Shown one piece after another: positions 12,996-24,619 of a DNA stretch of 55,950 nt. The first letter of the stretch is position 1; the number at the start of each line of letters is the position of its first letter. The notes beneath the pieces were generated by a model. That model made no database searches and was not told the DNA's origin. It saw nothing but the letters and a program-made list of their open reading frames with translations. Both the position numbers and the translations under genes were made by a program. The stretch is from Bifiguratus adelaidae (lineage: Eukaryota; Mucoromycota; Endogonomycetes; Endogonales), in the NCBI GenBank assembly GCA_002261195.1, contig MVBO01000098.1:1-55950 (forward strand), read 5' to 3'.

Positions 12996-14398
12996 ATGGA
13001 ACTGGCACTGGTGGGTAGAAATGTGTGATGGTCTTGGTGACTGATGAGAATGAGTAGGCGATCGTAGTGCGGAGAAGGAAGCCTGCCGACCTTAGTCTAA
13101 AGGGTATGCAACAGGTTGTCTGGTGCTGATGCATGGCACTAATGTCGAATAGACTGGTTGCGGGTTCTTGTGCAGGCTTCAGAGACGACGTGGCCGCAAC
13201 AGAGCGAGGCGTCGTCCACCGTCGAAAGCTTGCCTACGCTCCCGGATCAGGACACTGAAAGAGAGGCCAGGGAAGAAGAGGTGCTTGTCTTGAAGCGTCA
13301 GTTGGCCGAGATGACCGATCGTCTTGGCATCGCGCTCGCAGGTAAGAGCAAACACTTGCGCACTGGTGGCAGCATGGCTTAACGCGCTTCCGCCCTGCAG
13401 AGCTCGCCGTTCTCCGTGACAAACCCAACAAGCGCAAACGAAAGAAGACCGATGCGTCGGCGGACAAGACTCAAGAAGTGGGGCTATCGCTCCATGAAGC
13501 GGTCAAAGACACCGTCAGTGAGACGCGACGCGAACTGGACGCCCTCTATCAATCCATGACGGATCAAGCGCGTCCTGAGCTTGGGGATCTGGACACGGTC
13601 ATATCGCGCGACCCTCCATTAAGCCATCCTAACGACCTCCAATCCTGTCGTCGCGCCATGAATCTCTTGCACTATCTTGTCACCCGCATACCCTCTACCG
13701 GCACCGTCTCCGCCGACCTCCTTGACGCCATCACCCAATCGACCTGCACCATTCTTGTTACCTCAACCGACCTGTTTACATCTCTACGCGATGCCTTTAT
13801 CCTTCATCATTCTACCCTAGACCTCCCACCTCCCGACCATGCGCAAAGCGTACAAGGGCTTGAAAAGGCCGCCGTGGCCATCCTCGAGCAGACGATACCA
13901 AAGACATTCGGCAAGTCTTCCATCATTCGCACCATAACCCACTAATCGCTCATCCACCTTACAGACCTCATTCATACATTCACCTTTAGCCATACTCACA
14001 TCCACCAAATGACATGTGCCTTCCATCGCCTCATCGATACGTTTTTGCAGGCCTTGTTCACCCTCGAGGGCCCTTTGCTAATATGCGCCATCCATACAGA
14101 CAAGGCAGACAAGGAGACGGGTGATCTTCGTATGCGTATTATAGAGCTCCTGATTCAATTGGCACAAGCACCCGACCGTGTGATGAATGTGAGCCAGACC
14201 GTGATGGATATGGCGCTGAAAATCGAGTCAGTAGCCATTTCCCACGATGGCATGTGGTATCTCTGTCGGCTCATTTCCTCACTCATGTCCCTATCCCACG
14301 GAACCATCCGGGTATCCCCGGATCGTGATCGTCTCCTTCTGCGCGTTCCATGGGGCGATGCGCTCCTTGCCGTGCTTCAACGGACCCATTACCAATAA
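12996..14398 (+). CDS. Unknown coiled-coil/helical protein
   Basis: Exons 12996-13010, 13058-13103, 13153-13341, 13401-13910, 13965-14398; 397 residues. I do not recognise the family. It starts MELALAIVVRRRKPADLSLK, has a Glu-rich coiled coil (EREAREEEVLVLKRQLAEM), a basic KPNKRKRKK stretch that could be a nuclear signal, and then long helical sequence to the end. The first exon of 15 bases is inferred from phase and splice sites; it lies 3 bases after the METTL5 stop. Intron 4 uses a GC donor (GCAAGT): the one nearby GT choice brings in a stop. It could be co-transcribed with METTL5, or the true start could be different. Confidence 0.7.
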
Positions 14399-14468
14399 AG
14401 GCAATCTCCACACTCCATCGATTTCCGAACACCATTTCACAACTCTTTTCTCTTAAATACCCGCTACC

Positions 14469-15355
14469 ATGTCGCGCGAGGGTAGTATGGCACCACTCGT
14501 ACACCTAGGCAGAGTAGCTCTCGTCACAGGTGCCGCTTCAGGTATAGGCGAAGCCTGTGCTCGATCCCTATTTGCTCTCGGTGCCCAGGTCGTCCTTTCC
14601 GATGTGAGCGACTCGGGAGCCCGAGTGGCCGCTGAACTGAATGCTTCCCTCGCCAACGGTGTTGCCGACGGACGGGCTGAACGAGCTGTGTTTAAAAAGG
14701 CGAATTTGGGAAATGGTGAGGAGACGAAACAGATGGTCCGGGATGTCCTGGACGAATTTGGCAAGGTAAGCAAACTCCTCTGCTACGGACGTTTTCAAGT
14801 CTAGACTAACCCGACCGCTAGGTGGATATTCTCGTTAATAATGCCGGTATCCAGCACGTTTCGCCCCTTGAAGAATTTTCAGAGCTCAAATGGCGCCTCA
14901 TCCAAGAAATCATGCTTACCGCGCCTTTTCTACTCACCCAGGCTTGTTTACCCGGCATGTACGCTCAAAAATGGGGCCGGATCATCAATGTGGGATCGAT
15001 CCATTCCTTGGTGGCGTCACCTTACAAGGCTGCCTACGTCTCGGCCAAACATGGTTTATTGGGCTTGACCAAAACGACGGCGCTTGAAGGCGGACAGTTG
15101 GGTGTGACCTGTAATTGTCTATGTCCTTCCTATGTCAAGACGCCCCTCGTTCAAGATCAGATCAAGGACCAAGCGCAACGACATCAAATACCAGAGAACC
15201 AGGTGGTAGAACAGGTGATGGCTAAAGATTGTGCGGTGAAGCGGTTACTGGAACCAAGCGAGGTGGCTGAATTTGTCCTCTTTTTGTGTTCGGACGCAGC
15301 CTCGGGTATCACCGGTAGCGCCCAAAGCATGGATTGTGGATGGACAGCACACTAG
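14469..15355 (+). CDS. SDR, D-3-hydroxybutyrate dehydrogenase-like
   Basis: Exons 14469-14765 and 14822-15355, one 56-base intron, 276 residues. It has the NAD(P) site TGAASGIGEACARSL, LVNNAGIQHVSPLEEF, the catalytic Ser in NVGSIHSLVASPYK, and Tyr-Lys in YVSAKHG. The C-terminus GSAQSMDCGWTAH resembles the DGGWTAQ ending of bacterial 3-hydroxybutyrate dehydrogenases, which convert 3-hydroxybutyrate and NAD+ to acetoacetate and NADH. Substrate is inferred from that tail and the QHVSP motif. It follows the unknown gene after 70 bases on the same strand. Confidence 0.82.
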
Positions 15356-15472
15356 TGTACATAAAGGTCACACCCATGATAGAGTATTATTGATCTACCA
15401 AAACACCTTTGCCATACACACATTCGATTACATCTTGACCGTAAAAACTAGTACGCACAGGTTCATATGACA

Positions 15473-17194
15473 TCACAGCGCGGTTTTGTGCTCCTTGGCT
15501 GATCCAAATCGACTGAGGACATCATCCAGCTTCTTGTCCTCAATTACCTTGGTTACCCCATTGCACACGGCCTTTTCCTTGAGCTCAGCACATAACAGAT
15601 CGAGATCAAAGTCTGGGAATTGTGGATGTTCCTTGATTTGATCCCAGGCTCTCTCTGCGTCCAGATGGCGCCGTTTCGGATCTAGCGTTTCAGGATGAGG
15701 TACGGGATTGATGAGGCATCGAATTTGCTCCTCGGTGTTCTTCGAGGTGATATAGTCGACAAAGTACTTGTGGGCGTTCTCTCGTCGTAGTTCTTCATAC
15801 ACATTCGTCGGCTCTGCCTTGACTGGTGGTGTATCTTGTTGTTTCGGGGACGGTACGACAGGTTGACTGACGTCTGGAAATAAGGAGATGAGCGGGTTAT
15901 CCGGAGGCGCTTGTGAAAAGTCATCGAGATGGAGTAGGTCTTGACCGTCGGATGGGTCCCGATAGGTGTTGAAGGTATTGGTTTGAGCAGGTTCCGATTG
16001 GGCGTTCTGTATCATATCAAGGACCGATGGAGTCAAGATGGGAGCCGTGATATTCAGGATGGGGTCTTGATGATCGAAGGAATGTAGTGCCGGATCGGAG
16101 AAATCATCAAAGGTGGTCGTAGGTAAGGTACTAGGAAACGTCTCAGGTGCCCAAGCGTTGCTGACGGGATCTGAACTCGTCTGCAAGGTCGAAGCAGGGA
16201 GGAAATTCGTCGAGTCTGCTTCCGCTTGGGCAAGCACTTCAGGAGATGTTTGGCCATTGTACATGGGTGTGTTCTCGGTCGACGTAGACGACCAATAATT
16301 GGATGCCGGCGTCGAGATGGTATCCAGACTATCCGCGTGTTGCCGGCTGACCTGAGCCTGTTCCGAAGAGACGGAAGAATGCGACCCGGGCGATTCCGCA
16401 TCCGCATTACTGGAGTTGGATCCGCTGGAGTGATGAAAAGCTGTCATCTGCGCAGGAAACGTGTCACGCGGTGGGGATGGTGGTAGGTTGGTGGAGGATG
16501 CTTTGGTGTTGTGCGCAAATGAGATAGACTGCAAGTGTGGATACGTCGCCTGAGCGGATGAGACCGGAAATGTAAATGTGAAATCCATGCCTTTCAGCAT
16601 GTAGTTCTCCATCTCCAACTTCTCCACCAGTTGCTTGAGTTCTACGTTTTCGTTCTGTATTCGTTTTGCGTTTGACTGAGTCGATTCCAAAAACTTGATC
16701 CGTTCCTCCAGTTCCTTGACATATTTTTCCTTGCGTTCCCTAAAAGCTCGTTGCGCTGTTCGATTCTGAGTGCGACGTTTGCTCTTTGAATCATTAGTCT
16801 CCCCATTCTATGCTATGTTAGGAGTTTGTCTAAGGATCAAACCGCATGCGCTACTTACGGCGTCATCTGCTGTCTCTGCAATTTGCCGCCGCCCTAGACG
16901 TCTCCCTGTGGCCTTGTTATCCTTTTTCTCTGTATTTGCTGACGTCGTATGACTCGAATGCTCAATGGAATCCCGATGTTCATCATCTGCGCAAAAAGCA
17001 TAAGATACAGGACTGAATTAAGGAATGCAGCACTTACGGGCCAGTTTGAAAGACTTTGATTCGTCAAGAGGCGTAGCATCATGCTTTCTCTTTTCGATCT
17101 CGGGAGCTGAGGTCGTCAACTGAGGCAGTCGACACCGAGTTATCGGAATCTTGTCGGTCGCTCCAGGGTCAACCTTGTTCATGGTTGTAGCCAT
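15473..17194 (-). CDS. AP-1/Yap1-type bZIP transcription factor
   Basis: Exons 17194-17038, 16986-16859, 16807-15473, two 51-base introns, 539 residues. The bZIP basic region KSKRRTQNRTAQRAFRERKE and a following zipper with LEERIKFLES match the Yap1/Pap1 family, which drives oxidative-stress genes. A Pro/Ser/Thr-rich middle follows. Near the C-terminus is LLCAELKEKAVC, the C-x8-C of the C-terminal redox domain that, by family, masks the nuclear export signal when oxidised. The ~250 residues between the zipper and the Pap1 region contain no Cys, so the N-terminal cysteine-rich domain of Yap1 and Pap1 is missing. Residue Thr in NRTAQ replaces the more usual Ala. Confidence 0.9.
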
Positions 17195-17586
17195 AATGAG
17201 CTATTTTCGGCTCTAAACAAGACAAGGTTGTTCAAGGTGTGGCTAGACTGACTAAGTAAGATAGGGTGATGGCCTCCGCGTGTGTGCTAGCTCGCCTTGA
17301 GACCAAGCTGTCAACGAGCGTCAAAAAAGTTGAAAATGTCACATGATCATGATCATGACGTCATCAGGGTTCACTTTGGTGACCGGCCTTTGAATAGACG
17401 CTGGCCGGCCGAGGGTTAGGGTACAGCCAGGGACACGTAGGGACATGTGCTTACGGGCATGGAGCAATGGGCGGCTATTGAGCTCCCCCCATTGTGAATG
17501 TTCTCTCACCTTTTAATTCATTTGTTTAATTCATTATAATTATAGAACGCTGACTGCGCAAACCACCATTTTCACAGAAGCAAGTC
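17195..17586. promoter_or_regulatory. Divergent promoter, Yap1-like / PRP4, with CRE palindrome
   Basis: The 392-base spacer between divergent start codons contains TGACGTCA at 17356-17363, the perfect CRE palindrome bound by ATF/CREB-type bZIP dimers. It directly follows a run of overlapping ATGATCATGATCATGA palindromes (about 17343-17358). A GAGGGTTAGGG stretch near 17410-17420 resembles a telobox. The site is seen; its use by a bZIP factor, perhaps the neighbouring one, is inference. Confidence 0.5.
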
Positions 17587-19636
17587 ATGGACAAGGGCAA
17601 ACCATGGATTCATTTTGGGAGCTTGGAGGGTCAGGAGCGAGCAAGGAGAGCTACTCTTGCCAATGAGGGTGGTGATGCCATGGTAAGTCGGATCAATCAA
17701 CGTTTAGTGTCTTGAGGTGGCGCGATCGTTGCTTGGAACAACGTGGCCAGCCAGAAGGACAGCTCCGCCTTTCTTCCGAGCCTATATGCATCTTGTTGAC
17801 ACGTTCATCATGTAGGATGTGGATTCGGATGGAGTAACACTGGAGAGCTTGGCTTCTCAGCCGAAATATATGGAACTCTCAGAGACATCAAAGGCCAATC
17901 AAGCCGAATACAAGGCTTATCTCGATGAGTTGGATCGAAAGCAGAAGGCGAGGCAGCTGGCTGTCCCTACCGACGACAAAAAGGTGAGGGAACGGCTGAG
18001 GGAACTTGGAGAGCCGCAATGCCTGTTTGGCGAAGGGGTAAGTAGACGGATTCTTGAGCATAGCATTGGACTGATGGCCGCCATAGCCTGGTGACCGTCG
18101 TGATCGTTTACGCGACATATTGTCCTGCCGCGAAGGTTATGTCTTTTCGGAAAGTGAAGAAAGTAGTGACGAAGAAGAGGTAAGTTGACAAATGTTAGCA
18201 ATCATTTGGCTGATCATGGCTCTAGCAACAAGAGGAGTTTTTCACGCCAGGCACAGATGAACTCTTGCAATCGCGTAAACGCATAGCAGCATACTCGGTA
18301 CCGAGGTAAATGACGCCAATCTCTTGTATGTGGCCAACGATGACACATTTGCCTGCAGAGCACGGCTACGGATAGCCAAGGAGAGACAACTGGACGAGAT
18401 ACCTTTGCCTCAGGTGAAGGCATTCCGCAAAGATTTACATAACCATTTGGAGGTAGGATGGATTGCTATGTAGGTTATGAACCTGGCTCATTTTGGCATG
18501 CAGGGATACATGAACTGGAGCTCACAAGTCGCTGACGACCGGCCCGTGACCAGCATTAGCATATCACCGGATTCCAAGATGGTGGCTACAGGCGCATGGT
18601 CAGGAATGATCAAATTGTGGAATATACCCAACTGTGATCATGTTAAAAGTTTTCGAGGTCACAATGATCGCGTCGGTGGTCTCGCCTTCCATCCACAGGC
18701 GACCATGGGCTTGGACAAGGGTGCTGCCAATTTTGTGAGTGGAGGAAGCGATGGAAAGGTGCTTCTGTGGTCCCTGGATAGAGAAACGCCGTTAGCGACT
18801 CTGGATGGACATCTCGCGCGTGTAGCACGCGTAGGATTCCATCCGTCTGGCAATTACGTTGGAAGTGCGGGGTACGATGGTACATGGCGGTTTTGGGATG
18901 TAGAAACTACGCAAGAATTGCTGTTACAGGAAGGTCATGCCAAAGAAGTACACGCCATTGGATTTCAAGAAGATGGGGCTCTCGTAGCCACAGGGTAAGT
19001 TTAAGGCATTCAGAAATGGAAACGATCTATTTGCTTACACTTGCGCCATGTGTTATAGTGGTTTGGACGCGATTGGAAGAGTGTGGGATCTGAGGACGGG
19101 AAGGTCAGCCATGAGTCTCGAGGGACACATCAAAGAAATCGTAGCCGTCGATTTTGCGCCGAATGGGTAAGTCATGACGCATCGCTCTCACTTGTATCAC
19201 AATCAATGTCTCACGTATTGACTCATGTAGATACCAAGTAGCCACCGGAAGCGGAGACAACTCGGTGAGGATATGGGATATCCGCTCGCTGCGATCCATT
19301 TACACGATCCCCGCTCATACATCCCTTGTCTCTGACCTCAAATTCTACCATCAATCACCGCAACAATCCTATCAACCACATCTTCAAGTCAATGGCGATG
19401 CGCATCATCCTCACGCCGCCGACTATCCTCTGTCGGGTCTCTATCTCGTGACGAGTTCGTTTGATGGCACGATCAAGATCTGGACAGCCGATGATTGGAA
19501 ATTGGTCAAGAGCATGGGAGGTCATGAAGGCAAGGTGATGGGCGTCGATGTGAGCGCAGACAATCGGTGGATCGCATCAGCTGGATTCGATCGCACCTTC
19601 AAATTGTGGAATGACGAGCATTTACCCATCTTGTAA
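17587..19636 (+). CDS. PRP4: U4/U6 snRNP protein Prp4
   Basis: Exons 17587-17682, 17816-18037, 18087-18179, 18226-18305, 18359-18452, 18504-18994, 19059-19166, 19231-19636; 529 residues. The middle [27 protein letters not shown] is the SFM (splicing factor motif) typical of Prp4. Seven WD40 repeats follow, from [20 protein letters not shown] to [17 protein letters not shown]. Prp4 works with Prp3 to stabilise the U4/U6 duplex in the tri-snRNP. Intron 1 is unusually long for this window (133 bases). A short His/Gln-rich insert (about residues 425-450) sits between WD repeats, a likely loop. Confidence 0.93.
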
Positions 19637-19670
19637 CATACATTCATAAACTCAGACTTGACAAACACCA

Positions 19671-21967
19671 TTAAAGTTTGGATGGAACAGTGGGCAACAA
19701 GCCAGCCTTATCTAGAGCCTTCGATACCTCTCCAATGACCGATTCATCTTCAATGGTGGCCGGTACTTTAACTTCATCCCCATCGATCATATTTCGTATG
19801 CACCGTCGAAGCACCTTACCCGATCGCGTCTTGGGCAACCTGGATACAATCACGACGCGATCAAAACAGGCAATGGCTCCCAAATCATCCCGAACGGCTT
19901 GCACGAGTTCTTTTTGAATCCTTTCGTCCTGGATGTTGGCCGCTTGTTTTGTCACGACCAAGCCCAGCGGTTTGTGTCCTTTGATACTATCCTTCATGGG
20001 CACGACACAGCATTCGGCAATGCTCGGGTGATTGTTGAGGATTTGCTCAATGGAGCCTGGATAACGTGAGCATGGGCAACCTAGACATCATCTACTTACC
20101 TGTGGAGAGACGATGACCGGCCACGTTAATGATGTCATCCGTTCGCGACATGACATGGACGTATCCTTCATCATCAAGCATACCGGCATCCCCGGTATCA
20201 AAATAGCCAGGAAACCTCTTAAAGTAGCTCTTTTGATAGCCTTCTTCATTCTGCCAAAGAGTTGGAAAGGCAGACGGTGGGAGCGGTAACTGGATAACAA
20301 GGTTGCCCATTTGACCGTGCTCGACGGGTTGTCCCTTGTCGTTGAGCACTTGGACATTGTAACCAGGATTAGGAATACCGGCCGATCCAGGTTTGGTATG
20401 AGGTTGAGCGTACTTTTTGCCCGCGTCTGAAGGCGCAATCAAGCCTTGGCATGCTGCCGTGATGGGCGATCCACCTAAATATTGATTAGTCCCTCTGGAC
20501 TACAATAACATGTGCTATGCGTACTTTCTGTGCTCCAATAGTTATCCACCACAGTGGCATCCTTGCCGACCAAATGCTTGACAAAAGAAAGCGTTCCCGG
20601 ATCCGTTCGTTCACCGGCCAAAAAGAGGGCTCGCAGTGTCTTTCTGAAATCGTGCCGTAAGGCCTGCTTACTTTCTGGATCTTCACGTCGAATGGCCCGA
20701 ATCGCGGTGGGCGCTGTAAATAGGAAATTGGCCTTGTACTCAGCCACCACTCGGAAAAAGGCAGAGGCGTCGGGTGTGCCGATGGGTTTTCCCTCATAGA
20801 GGATCGTTGTCATGCCGTATAAGAGCGGAGCATACACGATATACGAATGACCGACTACCCATCTAAAGATTGAAAGAAGGTTTGCAAGATCGCTATATGG
20901 ACCATTCATTCTGGATATTTACCCAATGTCACTGGCACAAAACATGACATCCTTCTTTTTTGCACCGTATATGGCAGACATTGTATAATTTAGATGCACC
21001 GCATGCCCACCATTCGTGCGAACAACACCCTAGCGCCAGCGGCATGAGCATCTCATTGGATAAGATTGAGCAACATGTGGACGATACCTTTGGAATGCCC
21101 GTCGTTCCACTCGTGTACAGGATATACAAGGGATCTTGGCTCTTGACAGGTGTAGGTGGGGCATCCACGATCGAGAATCGCGATATTTCCATGTCCCAAT
21201 CACGATCTCCCCGCTCATAATTCAATGACGCCGGAGCGTAATGGGGTCGATTGTAAATGAGCACACGATGAGGTCGATGCTTGATGGGCTCCAAGGCCGC
21301 ATCAATCATGGCTATGTAAGAATGCGTCAGTCTCTGCTCTCCACGCTCATCAAGGAAACGCACGCTTATAGGCAATGACACGGGTGGGTTCAATGCCGCA
21401 GTTGGCTCCAATGATGACTTTGGGCTTGGAATCGTCAATGCGCTTGGCCAATTCCTTGGAGGCAAATCCACCTAGAGGCGTCATATCAGCCAAAGAGCCT
21501 GGGACGATATATGCGCGATTGCTCAATGCCTTACCAAACACAACGCTATGAATTGCTCCGAGTCGAGCACACGACAACATGGCTACCAAAGCATTGGGGA
21601 TCATGGGCATATAGATCAACACGGTATCCCCTCGCGTGACCCCATAGGATCGCAACAAAGCCGACAATTGCTTGACCCTTTCCAACAATTGTCCATACGA
21701 GATCTTTTCCTTGGTTTTAGAAACTGGCGAGTCCCAAATGATGGCCGTATGATCCTTGTAGGCAGCGTCCGCTTCGATATGTCGATCCAAGCAGTTGTAG
21801 GCCGTATTCAATTCACCGTCCTTGAACCAGACCCACTTGCCGTTTGCATCCCGTGAAAGTGCTTTGGCTGGTTTCTTGAACCATGCAATATCCTTAGCCT
21901 TGTCTGACCAGAAGGTTTCCGGGTCAGCAAAAGAGTCTGCAAGTACCTTGTGCTGGTACGTATGCAT
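19671..21967 (-). CDS. Short-chain (propionyl/acetyl) acyl-CoA synthetase with PTS1
   Basis: Exons 21967-21535, 21471-21364, 21311-21088, 21029-20923, 20862-20525, 20474-20100, 20056-19671; introns 43-63 bases; 656 residues. Motifs of the AMP-forming family: YILYTSGTTGIPKG (P-loop), DNYWSTESGSPIT, the GHR hinge region (INVAGHRLSTGS) and LPKTRSGKVLRR with the catalytic, acetylation-prone Lys. DNYW and the LPLPPSAFPTLW stretch resemble PrpE/ACSS3 propionyl-CoA synthetases more than acetyl-CoA synthetase. The protein ends PSKL, a canonical type 1 peroxisomal signal. The start MHTYQHKVLADSF was preferred over an upstream GTG. Predicted role: activating propionate or acetate in peroxisomes. Confidence 0.9.
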
Positions 21968-22496
21968 GGTGCGAGCCGCGTCCGGAGGAAAGTGTGGGGA
22001 AAAGACCGTCACACATTCACACTGTGCGGAATTCGTATTGGCTTACATACGCGATACGCGACGGTGAGAAGAATAACGAAGAGATCGAGACGGTGTTGTG
22101 TGAGAGAGTAAAAATGAGGAGATAGAGAGATCCAGGCAGGGATCATGATCTCATGCTATGTTATTATATCCATGACAAGAAATCATGGCAATCTAGTGGA
22201 TGGATAAGAGATTGCATTCCAAGCATAAAAGAGAGAGTGAGAGAAAACGCTCTAGGGCAACATATACACCATCATCGTCCTCCATAAGCGACAACCTTCC
22301 ATGCCACGCCCTTCCGTACCATCGACTCTCACTGTTCACTACCCACTCTCCACCCCTTCGAAGAATCCTTCCCCGCCGCCTTTAGCCTTAAATGGACAAG
22401 TGTTGAACGGACGAAGCGATGCGCGATTGATTGTTGATGAAAAAGCCCGAGATGAGGGCGAGTATATAAAGAGATTGGGTATGCAGATGGTGACGG
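21968..22496. promoter_or_regulatory. Divergent promoter region with TATA box
   Basis: Spacer between the acyl-CoA synthetase (minus) and the GH30 gene (plus). TATATAAA at 22463-22470 lies 27 bases before the GH30 ATG at 22497, a clear TATA-like element. CATG-rich short palindromes occur around 22140-22190. No gene was found in it. Confidence 0.5.
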
Positions 22497-24354
22497 ATGG
22501 AACGAAGGATGCTCAAAGGAGTCATTGCCTTGTTGGCTGCATCGGGGGCACTGGCAGCGAGTGCCAAGGCTCCGATCACGGTGACCATCGACACGGACAA
22601 GAATTATGGTCGGTTTAATGGATGGGGAACGACCTTGGCCTGGTGGAGTAATATTGCGGGTACATTGCCCAATGATAGCTTCAATGAGATAATGGATTTG
22701 ATCTTTACGGACAAGGGTAAGCTAATGCGAGATAGGCGGAGATGTGACATAGATGATTGAGCCCGCTGGCAGGCCACAATTTAAATTCTGTTCGATTCAT
22801 CATTGGGGCTACCTGTAATGAGACCGCGCTTCCTCAATTTCGACCTTACGGATGGGGCACATGCTACAAAGATACGTCAACGGGATGGTCGAGATGAATC
22901 CATGATGGGAGGCTAATTTCTTGGCAATGTTGCCTAGATACACCTCACTCTCAGTACAATTGGACGGCGGATGCGGCGCAGCGACGTGTACTCTTGGGTG
23001 CAGAGCAAAGAGGTATCAGTAAGTATGCCTGCCGAGAGTGCACAATATGCCCGACATCCGGATTCACTGTTGTGTCTTATGGTATTTCCAAAGCATGATC
23101 TATTCCCCGCCAGATTGGATGACTATCTCTGGTAGTTCCATCGGTAGTCTGGATGGAGGAGACAACCTTGCGCCTCAAAACTATAGTGCCTTTTTGGACT
23201 ACTTTGTCGATGTGATGGCGCATTACAAGACGACTTATGGCATTAATTGGGAATCCAGCAATGCTTTCAATGAAGCTACCTCTTCCTGGTGGTAAGCGGC
23301 TAATGACTTATTATTGCGCGGGCAGTATCTCATCTGTAATGTTTAGGAAATACAAGATATCCGGAGCTCAGGAAGGTTGTCACTTCGGTCACCAGTCGCA
23401 AAACACATTGATCCCCCATGCTTCGTCAAGTGCGGATCTTTCCATGCATATCATCCAAGCTCTAACGAGAATTTAGACGTTGGACAAGAAAGGTTTGAAG
23501 AGCGTCAAAGTGGGTGCGAGTGACGCAAACAATGGCATGAACGCGACATGGTTGCTATAAAACTACTCACCCGAGGCATTGAAAGTCATCGATCAAATCA
23601 ACGTGCACGGATACGGATCCTTGACTGGTACCGGAGGAAATGATGGGCCGCCTCAACATCGTGGAGGTCTCTTTGATTTAGCCAAGACAAAGGTCAAGGT
23701 AGGTGCAATCCTATTCCATGCATCCCAGTGATTGACCGGTCGCTGCAGAAGGAGCTCATCAGGTCAGAAGTGGGTATGGGCAACTTTTATGATATCACTT
23801 CTGGACTTCAATTGGCTACGCAAATCGTGCGTGATTTTAAGCAAATGAGACCACAATCATGGTACATGTGGCAAGGTAGGAAGAAAAAGGACGTTCGGCA
23901 TCATCATGCTAACATATTTAAATCCGTAATCTCTGGTACCCCTGGTCCAGGCACATGGGGTGTTGTCACCTTCCCGTACAATAGAAATGGAACCACCCCG
24001 ATATGTCTCGGCCCACAATATTCTGCATGGAAGCAATTTACAGCTTATGTCCCAGAAGGTGCGGTCTTGTACGGCAACGACGATGATACCACCGTCTCAT
24101 GGTATCATCCGACCAACAAAACTCTCTACTATGTCACCCTGAACCTCTACGGAGTTTCTCAAAATACCACCTACAATCTCGGATACTTTTCATCCGTCAA
24201 GTCCAATCAGGTCAAGGTCATTCAAACGTCCGAAACTGCCAACTCAACCGTGTTGTCTGACATGCCTACCGTGGATGCCAATAGCAAGTCCTTCTGGATT
24301 AACTTGCCTTCAAGCTCCATCACTACCCTTATCGTGTCGGATGTAGAGCTATAG
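22497..24354 (+). pseudogene. GH30-type glycosidase, interrupted (endo-1,6-galactanase-like)
   Basis: A secreted-protein start MLKGVIALLAASGALA, then NGWGTTLAWWSNIAG, YNWTADAAQRRVLLGAE, YSPPDWMTISGS, NAFNEATSSWW, ISGAQEGCHF and RSEVGMG follow the order of family 30 glycoside hydrolases; the Glu in FNEA would be the acid/base and that in SEVG the nucleophile. A beta-rich C-terminal domain ends at VSDVEL. Several short introns fit (for example 23298-23346 and 23700-23749). The frame is broken by TGA at 22895, TAG at 23474 and TAA at 23558, none removable by a phase-correct GT or GC intron I could find. So it is likely a recent pseudogene, unless the sequence has errors. It would cut beta-1,6-galactan or a related glycan. 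Confidence 0.7.
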
Positions 24355-24619
24355 TAGAGAGTGACAAGACGCGTCCATTCGGATATTTTGACATTTTGAC
24401 CAATGACAGGGCGATCCATTGTTTGTTAGTCTGTTCAGTTGTAATAACAATGAGAACCATATACTTGTGAGTACACGTCCGGATACTCGTGGCACGGTCC
24501 ACATTCAGCGTCAGGGGTTTCCTACACCAACGATAATGTGATCGGCATATCGGGACTTTTTCGTGAACGTTCACAATTGACTCTTTTGAGCCTATTCCGT
24601 CCATTGCTCTTTGAATACC

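Noticed and set aside
17408-17422. Telomere-like GGGTTAGGG
   Set aside because: Only one and a half units inside a promoter; more likely a telobox or chance than an internal telomere repeat.
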